Source: Coprobacter tertius (lineage in GTDB: Bacteria; Bacteroidota; Bacteroidia; Bacteroidales; Coprobacteraceae). Taken from it: a stretch of DNA of 64,000 bases. Within the stretch, counting starts at the first letter, position 1. Each line of letters begins with the position of its first letter. Both the position numbers and the translations under genes were made by a program. Positions 16,393 to 25,771 of the stretch are shown piece by piece. Below the pieces are notes generated by a model. It was not told the DNA's origin. It saw only the letters and a program-made list of their open reading frames with translations, and searched no databases. The stretch lies in contig NZ_JANDHW010000008.1 of the NCBI RefSeq assembly GCF_024330105.1, positions 1-64,000 of the forward strand, read 5' to 3'.

Positions 16393-17472
16393 ATGAAATC
16401 ATTTTTTATCGGAAACAAAGAAATCAAATTACCTATTATCCAAGGAGGTATGGGTGTAGGTATTTCTCTTTCGGGATTAGCTTCGGCTGTCGCCAACGAA
16501 GGAGGTATAGGTGTAATATCGTGTGCCGGACTGGGATTGCTCTATAAACAATCTTCCGGAAATTATCTCCAAAACTGCATCTGGGGATTAAAAGAAGAAA
16601 TGCGCAAGGCAAGAGAAAAAAGCAAAGGAGTAATCGGGGTTAATATTATGGTAGCCTTATCGAACTTCGCAGACATGGTTAAAACCGCAATTGCCGAAAA
16701 AACCGATATAATTTTTGCCGGAGCCGGACTCCCTCTCGACCTTCCGTCTTACCTTACTCCCAATAGCAAAACCCTATTGGCCCCCATTGTTTCCTCTGCA
16801 CGAGCAGCCAAAGTTATTTGCGAAAAATGGAAATCCACTTATAATTATCTGCCGGATATGATCGTCGTAGAAGGACCTAAAGCAGGAGGCCATTTGGGAT
16901 TTAAAAAAGACCAGATTGAAGACGATAGTCACTCACTCGAGCATCTGATTCCTGAAATAGTCGCCATTGTATCAGAATACAGTGATAAAAAAGAAATTCC
17001 AGTAGTTGCCGCCGGAGGTATTGCCACCGGAAAAGACATGCTTCGATTTATGGAACTGGGCGCCACAGCCGTTCAGATGGGAAGTATTTTTGTACCGACT
17101 TATGAATGCGATGCCGCACAAGCCTTCAAGCAAGTGTATATCGATTCAAACAAAAATGATACAATGATTATAGAAAGCCCTGTGGGTATGCCTGGCCGAG
17201 CATTTAACGGTGAGTTTATACTTCGAGTAAACGAAGGGAATGAAATACCGAGAAACTGTTCGTTTCATTGCATTAAAACCTGTGATTACACTAAAAGCCC
17301 TTATTGTATTATAAAAGCCTTGTACAATGCCGCCCGAGGAAACATGAAAAAGGGATACGCTTTTGCCGGAGCCAACGCTTATCTGGCTCAGAAAATAAGC
17401 AGCGTAAAAGAGGTAATGGAGACTTTAATGAATGAATTTATAATTGCAAAGTCAAAACTAAACAGATTATAA
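16393..17472 (+). CDS. Nitronate monooxygenase-like FMN oxidoreductase (NPD/FabK fold)
   Basis: This 359-residue TIM-barrel flavoprotein belongs to the 2-nitropropane dioxygenase family, which includes nitronate monooxygenases and FabK enoyl-ACP reductases. It shows the N-terminal PIIQGGMGVG (14-23), the VEGPKAGGHLGF motif whose His is the usual catalytic base of nitronate monooxygenases, the FMN-phosphate loop VVAAGGIATGKDM and the segment LGATAVQMGS. A C-terminal cysteine-bearing stretch (CIKTCDYTKSPYC) is an extra. An in-frame ATG at 16354 would add 13 codons lying entirely in a hairpin, so the ATG at 16393 is preferred. Physiological substrate unknown. Confidence 0.9.
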   Translation: MKSFFIGNKEIKLPIIQGGMGVGISLSGLASAVANEGGIGVISCAGLGLLYKQSSGNYLQNCIWGLKEEMRKAREKSKGVIGVNIMVALSNFADMVKTAIAEKTDIIFAGAGLPLDLPSYLTPNSKTLLAPIVSSARAAKVICEKWKSTYNYLPDMIVVEGPKAGGHLGFKKDQIEDDSHSLEHLIPEIVAIVSEYSDKKEIPVVAAGGIATGKDMLRFMELGATAVQMGSIFVPTYECDAAQAFKQVYIDSNKNDTMIIESPVGMPGRAFNGEFILRVNEGNEIPRNCSFHCIKTCDYTKSPYCIIKALYNAARGNMKKGYAFAGANAYLAQKISSVKEVMETLMNEFIIAKSKLNRL

Positions 17473-17566
17473 TAAATACTACCATTCTATTTTATATCGC
17501 AGATCATACCTTCCAACCTCTCACAAGGTATTTCTTTATACCTATTATTAATTATCAAATACAAAA

Positions 17567-17581
17567 CTGCCTTTAAGGCAG
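17567..17581 (+). promoter_or_regulatory. Short palindrome before the helicase start codon
   Basis: CTGCCTT-T-AAGGCAG is a 7+7 dyad ending 10 nt before the ATG of the helicase gene. It could be an operator, or could mask the ribosome-binding site. Only the symmetry supports this. Confidence 0.3.
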
Positions 17582-17591
17582 GAACCATTTT

Positions 17592-18707
17592 ATGACATTT
17601 AAAGAATTAAACATATCAGAGCCGATATTAAAAGCTCTAACCAGTAAAAATTACGAAAGGCCTACTCCCATTCAGGAAAAGGCAATTCCTATCGCTCTTA
17701 AAGGACATGACTTGCTGGGCATCGCACAAACAGGAACAGGCAAAACAGCCGCTTTCGCCATACCGATTATACAACAACTCGAACAACAGTCTCCCAGTAA
17801 AAGAAGGGAAATAAAAGCATTGATTATCACTCCTACTCGGGAACTGGCGATACAAATCGACGAGTGTTTCAAAGATTATACCCGATATACGACATTACGC
17901 CATACGGTAATCTTCGGAGGAGTGAATCAAAGACAGCAAGTAGAAAGTTTAAAACGGGGTATCGACATCCTCATCGCCACACCCGGACGTTTACTCGACT
18001 TGATTAATCAGAAGTATATTACTTTAAATCATATCCGGCATTTTGTTCTCGACGAAGCTGATCGTATGCTCGATATGGGTTTCATACACGATATAAAACG
18101 GTTATTACCGCTTTTACCTAATCAAAGACAGACGTTGTTTTTTTCGGCAACAATGCCGCAAGCCATAGCCAAACTGTCTAATTCTATCCTAAAAGATCCC
18201 GTAAAAGTAGAAGTCGCTCCCGTATCTTCAGTCGTTGATACGATCGAACAACGTTTATTTTTTGTAGAAAAGCCCCAGAAAAGTAAATTACTATTGAATA
18301 TCCTCGAAAAAGAGGAAGAAAAAACAGTGTTGGTTTTTTCACGTACCAAACACGGAGCAGACAAAATTGCCCGTACATTAAACAAACAAGGCATCGGCTG
18401 TGAAGCTATTCACGGTAATAAAACACAAGTAGCACGCCAACGGGCATTATCTAACTTCAAAACAGGAAAAACACGCGTCATTATAGCAACAGATATTGCA
18501 GCAAGAGGAATCGACATCGCCAATCTCGAAATTGTCATCAATTACGATTTACCCGATATAGCAGAAACATACGTACACCGTATCGGTCGTACGGGACGTG
18601 CAGGAAACAGCGGAGTAGCCATGTCTTTTTGTTCACAGGAAGAAAATACGATGCTGAAAAGCATACAAAAACTAACTGGAAAAAAATTAAATACAATATC
18701 GGTTTAA
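17592..18707 (+). CDS. rhlE: DEAD-box RNA helicase, RhlE type
   Basis: This 371-residue ATP-dependent RNA helicase contains every core motif: the Q motif (F3 and PTPIQ 25-29), motif I AQTGTGKT (45-52), Ia PTREL (81-85), TPGR (130-133), DEAD (154-157), SAT (185-187), VLVFSRT, ARGIDI and HRIGRTGR. It ends soon after the second RecA domain, without the long basic tail of many RhlE proteins. It is followed by a cold-shock protein gene (30 bp) and an RRM protein gene (34 bp), a set that fits cold adaptation, ribosome assembly or RNA decay. Confidence 0.94.
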   Translation: MTFKELNISEPILKALTSKNYERPTPIQEKAIPIALKGHDLLGIAQTGTGKTAAFAIPIIQQLEQQSPSKRREIKALIITPTRELAIQIDECFKDYTRYTTLRHTVIFGGVNQRQQVESLKRGIDILIATPGRLLDLINQKYITLNHIRHFVLDEADRMLDMGFIHDIKRLLPLLPNQRQTLFFSATMPQAIAKLSNSILKDPVKVEVAPVSSVVDTIEQRLFFVEKPQKSKLLLNILEKEEEKTVLVFSRTKHGADKIARTLNKQGIGCEAIHGNKTQVARQRALSNFKTGKTRVIIATDIAARGIDIANLEIVINYDLPDIAETYVHRIGRTGRAGNSGVAMSFCSQEENTMLKSIQKLTGKKLNTISV

Positions 18708-18737
18708 CCGAAAAAACTTAAAAAATAAATTACGCCT

Positions 18738-19175
18738 ATGGCTGTATCATTCAACAAAAGAGAATTACAAAAAAAGAAACAAAGTAAAAGATTAGAAAAG
18801 CAAAAACGCAAAGAAGAACGTAAAGCGACGGCCGGAAGCGGATCATTAGAAGATATGATAGCTTACGTAGATGAAAACGGCGTCATTACCGATACCCCTC
18901 CCGAAATACAAAACAGCCGGGAAATAAATGTTGAAGACATTGCTATTTCGACTCCTAAAAAAGGAGAAGTCGAAGAAGTTATACAAAAGGGGAAAATAGA
19001 TTTTTTTAATCCGGAAAAAGGTTACGGATTTATCCGGGACAGTCATACAAATGAAAAATATTTTTTTCATATCAGTAATGCTCCCGATTCAATTACAGAA
19101 GGAAACAAGGTCAGTTTTGAACTGGAAGCCGGTCCGAAAGGCATTAATGCCGTCAGGATCGTACTTATAGATTAA
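18738..19175 (+). CDS. Cold-shock-domain RNA-binding protein with basic N-terminal extension
   Basis: This 145-residue protein has a strongly basic coiled-coil-like N-terminus (about 6-30; KRELQKKKQSKRLEKQKRKE), an acidic linker, and a C-terminal cold-shock domain (about 83-145). RNP1 is KGYGFIR (94-100) and RNP2 is YFFHIS (108-113). Cold-shock domains bind single-stranded RNA or DNA and melt structure. The basic extension is typical of longer Bacteroidetes paralogues of CspA. It lies between a DEAD-box helicase gene and an RRM gene on the same strand. Confidence 0.9.
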   Translation: MAVSFNKRELQKKKQSKRLEKQKRKEERKATAGSGSLEDMIAYVDENGVITDTPPEIQNSREINVEDIAISTPKKGEVEEVIQKGKIDFFNPEKGYGFIRDSHTNEKYFFHISNAPDSITEGNKVSFELEAGPKGINAVRIVLID

Positions 19176-19209
19176 AATGATCAATATTAACCATTTTATA
19201 ATTATAAAA

Positions 19210-19518
19210 ATGAACATTTATGTGTCAAATTTAAGCTTCAACACAACAGATGAAAGCTTAGGAGGATTATTTTCAGAATACGGAGAAGTAACCTCTTCAA
19301 AAATTATTACCGATAGAGACACCGGAAAATCCCGTGGATTCGGATTTATAGAAATGAGCAGCGAAGAAGAAGGTCAAAACGCTATTTCGAAACTGAACGA
19401 ATCTGAATTCGAAGGCAAAACGATTAATGTAAACGTAGCCCGCCCTAAAACCGAACGAAACAGTAGTGGATACAATAGCCGTAACGGATATAACGGCGGC
19501 ACAAACCGCAGATGGTAA
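19210..19518 (+). CDS. RRM-type RNA-binding protein
   Basis: This 102-residue protein has one RNA-recognition motif (RNP2 IYVSNL 3-8; RNP1 SRGFGFIE 41-48) and a short Gly/Asn/Arg-rich tail (NSSGYNSRNGYNGG). Such glycine-rich small RRM proteins are common in Bacteroidetes and cyanobacteria and bind U-rich RNA. An ATG at 19177 is in frame, but the RRM starts directly at the Met at 19210, so that start is preferred. The gene closes the helicase-CSD-RRM set and is followed by a strong terminator. Confidence 0.9.
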   Translation: MNIYVSNLSFNTTDESLGGLFSEYGEVTSSKIITDRDTGKSRGFGFIEMSSEEEGQNAISKLNESEFEGKTINVNVARPKTERNSSGYNSRNGYNGGTNRRW

Positions 19519-19537
19519 TATTCCGTCAAAATTTTTG

Positions 19538-19569
19538 AAGGGAAGGTCATAATGTCTTCCCTTTTTTTT
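19538..19569 (+). terminator. Terminator of the helicase-CSD-RRM set
   Basis: An 8-bp GC-containing stem (19538-19545 with 19556-19563) with a 10-nt loop is followed by a run of eight T. Confidence 0.85.
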
Positions 19570-19787
19570 ATTTCAAATCGCTTCTGAAAATCTATTACCA
19601 ATAAAGTGAATCTGAAAAAATAAAAAAAATACCTGACACAATCAACTCAAATAATTCTTCAGGTATTAAAAACGGGGTAGTAATAACCCATTAAAACTAT
19701 TTAAACAGAAATATACTATAACAACATTACATTTATTCTCCTTCCATACAAAAACAAATAATATGAATCGTATTCAATAAAAAAGAC

Positions 19788-19819
19788 CGCAAAGATATGC
19801 TTAATCCTTACGGTCTTTT
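19788..19819 (-). terminator. Terminator of the calpain-like gene
   Basis: A 9-bp stem (19791-19799 with 19811-19819) is followed on the minus strand by T residues. It lies 24 nt past the stop at 19843. Confidence 0.7.
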
Positions 19820-19842
19820 AGAACAACGGTAAATATTATTTT

Positions 19843-21441
19843 TTATAATCCTACCTGTCTCAAAATATAACTTGCTACACGCCTATAATCAGGAGCTACA
19901 CTATACGAGGGTGGCGTATAAGGTACCGTTACAAGATTACCCGATTGTGCTGCGATACCCGGGTCCATTATGCGGAAATCGATTGTACCAGGAACGACAC
20001 CATCGTCGGGAATATTTCCGACACCATCCAGTTTATAGCCATTATCATTCGGACTCCATCCCCATGGATTGCGCATTGCAAACAAAGCTGTGGGATCGGA
20101 AGGATGCATTACGGTAAATGCATGAGCTGTTACTGTCTCGAAATTCTCTATCTTTATACCTCCCCGGTTAAATCCACCGACAACAAGTTTTCCTTGTTTA
20201 AGCGATATAACCGCAGCACGGGCTAACTGATCCGAGGTTAATTTTCCTGGATAGAATGCAAAACTATCACCGTTACCCGTAAAAAGCGGAGCAACGATTT
20301 CACTACCGATACCACCGATATCCTCTTGAACTTTATATATGGCATTATATTTCATAATTGCTTTCTCAAGAACTGTCGCCCAAGTCGCTTTATTATTTTT
20401 ACCCGATACAGCCTTAATCGTACCGTTATCTTCGGCGATAAATTTAGAGGTTACCGTAACTTCTACCCGTTTTCCCTGTGGGTCAAACATAGATACCGTA
20501 TACGTTTTATCCCCATTATCTCTGATTAAAGTTTCAATAAAATCGGGATAGAGATACGTCATAGATGCAAAAACGGCAAGAGCGGAACAGTCTCCGATAC
20601 CATGTTGGTTAACATCAGCAGGTATCGGTTTACCAAAGGGATAAAGAGTTACATCAAATTCTTTCATCCGGCCACCGCCTACCGATGAGGGAATGACAGG
20701 CTCATTCGAAGCAGTCTTCAACCATACACGATCTTCATCGGTTGTAACATGCCGGTTTTCATAATGAATACCCATTGGCGTTATATTACTATGAGAACTA
20801 CCAGAGGCATATTGCATCAGATCGTCGATATCGATCTGTGTACCGGCCATCGTCCATTCTGCGATTTGTGTCGCCGAACCACCATTATTACTCTTTACAT
20901 CAAGCCTGTAATAATAATAAGCTTCATTATTATTAAACTGATATTCATTCTTTTGACCTCTTTTCGAGAAAGTCTGATTTTCACGGGTATCGATAACCGT
21001 CCAGGTAGAATTATCTTTCGACCCCGAAAGCGTCCATGATTTGGGGTCTCTATCAGGAGCATCTGCAGCAGAAGTCAGCGTATAATAATTAATCGCCATT
21101 TTTTTACTACCGGCCCATTTTATATAAAAGCTACTGTGATAAGTCACAAACTTAGTACTCACATCATTGTCGACAATCTTACTGATGTCAGATCCTGAAG
21201 GAGAATCTGAGAATTCAGAAGTTATCATACCGCCCGAAGGCATATTCTGATTCTTATCACTCACTCCTACCGAATAAGGATAAGAAGTCGGTGCGTCATT
21301 CTTTTTATCATCGTCAGAACAACTTACAATTAGGCTCAACGGTAACAACAATGCCGAACAAATTACGATTTTTCGGATACGTTGCGCCAAAAATTCTCCG
21401 AGTGGATTTTTTTTTGCGTCAAATAATTTCATGGGTTTCAT
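19843..21441 (-). CDS. Calpain-like cysteine protease lipoprotein with discoidin-type domain
   Basis: This 532-residue predicted surface lipoprotein has the lipobox LIVSC (Cys41) followed by an Asp/Lys-rich tether. Residues about 75-200 resemble an F5/8-type C (discoidin/CBM32-like) domain: an ISKIVDNDVSTKF start, SWTLSGSKDNSTW, and a closing IAEWTMAG. Residues about 235-480 form a papain-fold calpain (C2) core with Cys285 in GIGDCSALA, His440 in TAHAFTV and Asn458 in RNPWGW. All three catalytic residues are present. It is related in layout to secreted calpain-like proteases of Bacteroidetes such as Tpr of Porphyromonas. It is monocistronic. Peptide or host-protein cleavage at the cell surface is inferred. 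Confidence 0.85.
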   Translation of the reverse strand: MKPMKLFDAKKNPLGEFLAQRIRKIVICSALLLPLSLIVSCSDDDKKNDAPTSYPYSVGVSDKNQNMPSGGMITSEFSDSPSGSDISKIVDNDVSTKFVTYHSSFYIKWAGSKKMAINYYTLTSAADAPDRDPKSWTLSGSKDNSTWTVIDTRENQTFSKRGQKNEYQFNNNEAYYYYRLDVKSNNGGSATQIAEWTMAGTQIDIDDLMQYASGSSHSNITPMGIHYENRHVTTDEDRVWLKTASNEPVIPSSVGGGRMKEFDVTLYPFGKPIPADVNQHGIGDCSALAVFASMTYLYPDFIETLIRDNGDKTYTVSMFDPQGKRVEVTVTSKFIAEDNGTIKAVSGKNNKATWATVLEKAIMKYNAIYKVQEDIGGIGSEIVAPLFTGNGDSFAFYPGKLTSDQLARAAVISLKQGKLVVGGFNRGGIKIENFETVTAHAFTVMHPSDPTALFAMRNPWGWSPNDNGYKLDGVGNIPDDGVVPGTIDFRIMDPGIAAQSGNLVTVPYTPPSYSVAPDYRRVASYILRQVGL

Positions 21442-22167
21442 TTAATCAAATAGGTCTAAATTCTTATATTAAATTATATAGTCAATCCAGCATAATACGA
21501 TCTTTCTCAAAACACGAAACTCAAAACTGTATGAGAAGAAGATGTGAACTTTCGATTATAGTAAAAATAAATACTCTTTTTTCGCTATACATATATATAT
21601 CCTATAAACGAAAACAAAAATAATGAAATACTTGCAATATAAGATATATATTTCTCTAAAAAAACGTCTGAAAAGCGATATTATTATGTCTTTTTAGACG
21701 AAATAATTTAAATCTTTCTGAAAAAATTAGATTTTCGATCGTTCACAACAGTTTCACTCCTATTCTCCTGGTTACTCTTGCTCAAAAAACAACATAAGAT
21801 TTCAAGTTCACAACATTTCAACAATATAAATTCAGAGTAAACATAATTATATTGTTTCTGTTTATATTATTATACCCAATCTTGGTTTCTTTATGTTATG
21901 AACTATACACTAAAAGATGCAAATATCGAAAAAACGTGTGTCGAAGCGACCTTAATAAACATTATAGGAAACGAAACGAACAGATCATCCGTATTTACTC
22001 CATCAGAAATCGAAATAATCATAAAACAAAATAAAATAACAGCCACTACCGTCAATTACAATAAAAAAGGAATTCCACTACCATAAAGACATAAAATAGC
22101 AACAACTACAACCTCTTTTATTAAATACCTCACCGACTGAATCGATAATTTAAAATAAAATCATTTT
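21442..22167. other. Long divergent intergenic region
   Basis: This 726-bp region lies between the divergent calpain-like gene and the DUF3575 gene. It contains one imperfect 11-bp hairpin (21665-21675 with 21690-21700, one G-T pair). A plus-strand frame of 62 codons (21898-22086) is unsupported by homology or a ribosome-binding site and is not called. The stretch is AT-rich with no consensus promoter pair that I could find. Confidence 0.5.
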
Positions 22168-22731
22168 ATGAACAAATACCTGATCATATTCATGCTGACA
22201 CTGTTGCCTGCCATAACTTACAGCCAAACTGTTGGCATAAAAAGTAATATTTTTTATGATGCTACGACGACGCTCAACCTTGGTGTAGAAATCGCATTCG
22301 ACCCCAAAACCACTCTTGATATTTCGGGCAATTATAACCCCTGGAAGTTTGCAAACCGTAAACAATTTAAACACTGGCTTATACAACCTGAATTCCGTTG
22401 GTGGTTTTGCGAAACATTCAACGGTTCGTTTATCGGGCTCCATGCTATTGCCGGAGGTTATAATATAGGAGGAATTAAAATACCGTTCAAACTTTATAAA
22501 GGACTGGGAGAACATCGGTATCAAGGGAATATGTACGGTGGCGGCATCGCCTACGGATACCAGTGGATACTTAGCAGCCACTGGGGAATTGAAGCAAGTA
22601 TCGGAGTAGGATATATGTATATAAAATATGACCGTTATCCCCGTGGTAATTGCGGAAATAAACTCGGAAATGGACACAAAAATTATTTCGGCCCCACAAA
22701 ACTGGCTTTATCTTTTATATACATCATCTAA
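22168..22731 (+). CDS. DUF3575 family outer-membrane-associated protein
   Basis: This 187-residue exported protein has a signal peptide (about 1-19, cleavage after TYS). The body is a DUF3575-like beta-rich domain (GIKSNIFYDATTTLNLGVEI, LDISGNYNPWKF, FRWWFCETFNGSFIGLHAIA, GYQWILSSHWGIEASIGVGY). DUF3575 proteins are commonly encoded with DUF3868 proteins in FimA/Mfa-type fimbrial loci of Bacteroidales. Here the DUF3868 partner follows 12 bp downstream, but no fimbrilin gene is nearby. Confidence 0.85.
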   Translation: MNKYLIIFMLTLLPAITYSQTVGIKSNIFYDATTTLNLGVEIAFDPKTTLDISGNYNPWKFANRKQFKHWLIQPEFRWWFCETFNGSFIGLHAIAGGYNIGGIKIPFKLYKGLGEHRYQGNMYGGGIAYGYQWILSSHWGIEASIGVGYMYIKYDRYPRGNCGNKLGNGHKNYFGPTKLALSFIYII

Positions 22732-22743
22732 TAAATTACAGCT

Positions 22744-24186
22744 ATGAAAATAACAACTCTATATATTATCTCCCTGTTATTCGGCATATTCAGCACACAA
22801 AGTAATGCACAAACATACAGCAATTATGGGATAAAAATTACTGAAACAAAAGCCGAATGTACCGGGAACTCACTGTATATAACACTCGATATAGACCTTT
22901 CCGGAATCGATATAAAATCACGTGACGGACTTATACTCACTCCAATCGTTCACTCAAAGGGACAAGAACTCGAACTACCACTTGTTTTTCTGTCCGGTAA
23001 AAATAAATACAAAGCCATACAAAGAAGCGAAACTTTCGGTAATCAAATACCCAAACCGTTTTTTATGATCCGTATCGGAAAGGATACGCCCCGGAACATA
23101 CATTATTCCTATACACTTCCTTATCAGCCTTGGATGGAAAATTCCGGGATTTTCCTCAAAGAAGAACTTTCAGGTTGTGCCGATTGTAAAAAAGCAGAAT
23201 TTATTATTCAACTATTATCCCAAATACGGCTACCGCTCGAACCTCCGCTAGTCGCTTACATCACCCCTCCCGTTGAAACTGTAAAATCGAGGAAATTCGA
23301 AGGAAAAGCTTATCTCGATTTTCCTACCGGAAAATCGGTCGTATTACCGTCATTCAGCAAAAATCCGGAAGAATTGCAAAAAATACGGAACATGATCAAT
23401 GAAATAAAAGATAACCGGTATGCTGCTATTACTTCTATCGACCTTACTGGCTTTGCTTCTCCCGAAGGCCCTTCCATTCTGAACGAGCGCTTATCGAAAG
23501 ACCGGTCTTTTGCTCTACAGAAATACTTACAAACAAACTATAACCTAAATTCCGGCATATTCAACGTAAGCTGGAAAGGAGAAGACTGGGAAGGACTGAA
23601 AAAAGAAATTATAGCCTCGAATTCGAGATACAAGGAAGCCTTACTCGATATTATCGACTCCTCGGTTACAGGAAGTACAAAAAATGCTCAAATAAAAAAC
23701 TTATTTAAAGGTTCTGACTATCGGATGCTACTCGATAAATATTATACGAGACTCAGACGTGTAGAATATACACTTAATTATACGATAAAAGCATTCTCTG
23801 TAACCGAAGGGATAGAGATATTGAAAACGGCTCCCTCCCAAATGAGCCTCAATGAAATGTTCCTTGTGGCCAATACTTATCCGACAGGAAGTAAAGAATT
23901 TAATGATGTATTCGATATCGCTGTACATAATTATCCACTCGACCCAATTGCCAATATAAATGCAGGTGCCGTAGAAATCTTAAAAAACAATTTGTCGCAG
24001 GCACATCGTTATCTCGATAAATATACCGAAAATCCACAAGCATGGAACAATCTCGGAGTATTGTATATGATGGAAGGGAATTATGAGAAAGCCGAACGGT
24101 TTTTCCGCAAAGCATATCCTGTTAATAAAAAAGAAGCGGCCCATAACCTGAAACAACTCCGTTACCACAAACTCATGAAAAAATAA
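22744..24186 (+). CDS. DUF3868 protein with OmpA-like and TPR regions
   Basis: This 480-residue exported protein has a signal peptide (about 1-22, ending SNA). The order is a DUF3868 N-terminal domain (about 25-140; TYSNYGIKITETKAECTGNS and LPLVFLSGKNKYKAI), an OmpA-like peptidoglycan-associating segment (about 190-290; YLDFPTGKSVVLPSF and SIDLTGFASPEGP), and a C-terminal TPR pair (about 400-470; AWNNLGVLYMMEGNYEKAER). The family occurs in fimbrial operons and probably anchors assemblies at the outer membrane. It is co-transcribed with the DUF3575 gene and ends at a clear terminator. Confidence 0.85.
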   Translation: MKITTLYIISLLFGIFSTQSNAQTYSNYGIKITETKAECTGNSLYITLDIDLSGIDIKSRDGLILTPIVHSKGQELELPLVFLSGKNKYKAIQRSETFGNQIPKPFFMIRIGKDTPRNIHYSYTLPYQPWMENSGIFLKEELSGCADCKKAEFIIQLLSQIRLPLEPPLVAYITPPVETVKSRKFEGKAYLDFPTGKSVVLPSFSKNPEELQKIRNMINEIKDNRYAAITSIDLTGFASPEGPSILNERLSKDRSFALQKYLQTNYNLNSGIFNVSWKGEDWEGLKKEIIASNSRYKEALLDIIDSSVTGSTKNAQIKNLFKGSDYRMLLDKYYTRLRRVEYTLNYTIKAFSVTEGIEILKTAPSQMSLNEMFLVANTYPTGSKEFNDVFDIAVHNYPLDPIANINAGAVEILKNNLSQAHRYLDKYTENPQAWNNLGVLYMMEGNYEKAERFFRKAYPVNKKEAAHNLKQLRYHKLMKK

Positions 24187-24207
24187 CACTACATGACCAA
24201 CCTATAC

Positions 24208-24243
24208 ATACCCTGCCCAAACAATACAGGCAGGGTATTTTTA
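24208..24243 (+). terminator. Terminator of the DUF3575-DUF3868 pair
   Basis: A 10-bp stem (24208-24217 with 24229-24238) of GC-rich core with an 11-nt loop is followed by TTTTT. Confidence 0.85.
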
Positions 24244-24312
24244 TGAATATATAGGATCAACATAACGGTTTATTCGTATATTTACATTATTATTAAATAT
24301 ATTCAATCAATT

Positions 24313-25725
24313 ATGAAGCCTTACGATCCCGTACTTAAAAGGAACAAATTAAAAATTATTCTTTTATTATTCTTATTTTCGCTTCCTCAATTTTCTACTG
24401 GGCAGGAATGCCCCGATCCCGGCAACCCCTCTTTACAGATCATGACGATATGCGACCGGTCGGTCAGGGTTAACGAACAATTTATATTCGGATACGTATC
24501 GACCGAAAAAGCAGAATCTATTTCTATACCCCATAGCAGAAAACCTTTCTCTTTCAATAAAAAAGGCTATGCAATTACGCAGGATCACGCCACCACAATA
24601 AACGGTGTGCTCACCTCGGCTACCTTTACAGGAACTTACTATATTGCAACCATCGATAAACCGGGAACTTACTCAATACCAGAAGTCACCTTAAGAATAA
24701 ACGGAAAAAATTATAAAAGCGAATCGAAAGAAATCATCGTCCTTCCCCCCAGGCCAAAAACAAATATTTCTCAGGTGCAGCATAAAATCTCTGCCAAACC
24801 GATTGACCAAAGCGATCAAAAACTTATAGCGGGTAAAGATTTTATGTTGTCGATCCGTTTCAACGCACGGCCCGATTACGATCCGGAAATCGATTTGGGA
24901 GACTTATATGGAGACGCTTCTAATCCCGTAAAGCTTACATCAGGGGTAGATGATTCGAAAGATTACGGTTATATGTTTTTTGTGAGTGCCGACACAGCCG
25001 GTACTTATAAGATGCCTTCCATTACGGCGATGTTCGACGGGAAAGCATATTCAACCGGAATATACGAAATCACTATCGATGAAAATCCCGCAAATATAAA
25101 CAACAGTTACGATACTTATTCAGAAGAAAATTATCCATCTGTAACAATAGATAGTGAAGATAATCGCGAAACCTCAAATTTAGCTCACTTTTTTATCGCC
25201 TTACTTATAGCGGGATTATTTCTTCTGGTAGTATATGCAAGTATGAAAAAGAAAAAAAAGAGAAAAACCATTTTTCAGCCTCAGCCCAAAATGAATTTCC
25301 CCATCATACAATTTTCTACAAATCGTAATTTTTTAAAAATTACCAGAGAATCGGATCTTTATAACGGTATGATTATGGACGAATGTACTTTCGAAGAATT
25401 TAAAGAAGAAGACTATAAAGGAATTAAAATCATCGATTCTGAAGGACAAGTCTTTACCGTTGAAACCGCCGAAAAAGCACAATTTGCCCCTTCTGCAGAT
25501 ATCCGTCCGGAAGAGATAATAAGGTTCTATTATATTTTTAACGACGAAACAGAGCTTATTTCCCTTGATTATTTCAAACAATTCATGATAAACTTAACCG
25601 AATCTTTACAAAATGAAATAAAAAATAATTCGGACATAAGTGACATAAACGAATTAATTGAAAAAATAAAAAATGCCGTATCCTTTAAAGAAATAATAAC
25701 TATCTTTTACAACGGAAAAATATAA
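24313..25725 (+). CDS. BatD-like membrane protein
   Basis: This 470-residue protein has an N-terminal signal/anchor (about 12-31), two Ig-like beta domains typical of BatD (about 38-145 and 150-262; VRVNEQFIFGYVSTEKAESI, KPGTYSIPEVTLRINGKNY), a membrane helix (about 294-313, LAHFFIALLIAGLFLLVVYA) and a basic then acidic cytoplasmic tail. BatD is part of the Bat aerotolerance system with von Willebrand-type BatA/BatB and TPR BatC partners. None of those are adjacent here, so this is an orphan or a BatD-like relative. Confidence 0.8.
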   Translation: MKPYDPVLKRNKLKIILLLFLFSLPQFSTGQECPDPGNPSLQIMTICDRSVRVNEQFIFGYVSTEKAESISIPHSRKPFSFNKKGYAITQDHATTINGVLTSATFTGTYYIATIDKPGTYSIPEVTLRINGKNYKSESKEIIVLPPRPKTNISQVQHKISAKPIDQSDQKLIAGKDFMLSIRFNARPDYDPEIDLGDLYGDASNPVKLTSGVDDSKDYGYMFFVSADTAGTYKMPSITAMFDGKAYSTGIYEITIDENPANINNSYDTYSEENYPSVTIDSEDNRETSNLAHFFIALLIAGLFLLVVYASMKKKKKRKTIFQPQPKMNFPIIQFSTNRNFLKITRESDLYNGMIMDECTFEEFKEEDYKGIKIIDSEGQVFTVETAEKAQFAPSADIRPEEIIRFYYIFNDETELISLDYFKQFMINLTESLQNEIKNNSDISDINELIEKIKNAVSFKEIITIFYNGKI

Positions 25726-25771
25726 ACGAAATCAGGTATAGATTCCGCCTATATTCTCCCTTCATTTTATA

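Larger units (their letters stand above)
19519..19842. other. Convergent intergenic region with two terminators
   Basis: This 324-bp convergent region between the RRM gene and the calpain-like gene contains the two opposing terminators listed separately. The rest is AT-rich and shows nothing else. Confidence 0.6.

Noticed and set aside
21898-22086. 62-codon plus-strand open frame between the calpain-like and DUF3575 genes
   Set aside because: No recognisable family, no ribosome-binding site, AT-rich composition, and it overlaps a second short frame; length is within chance.
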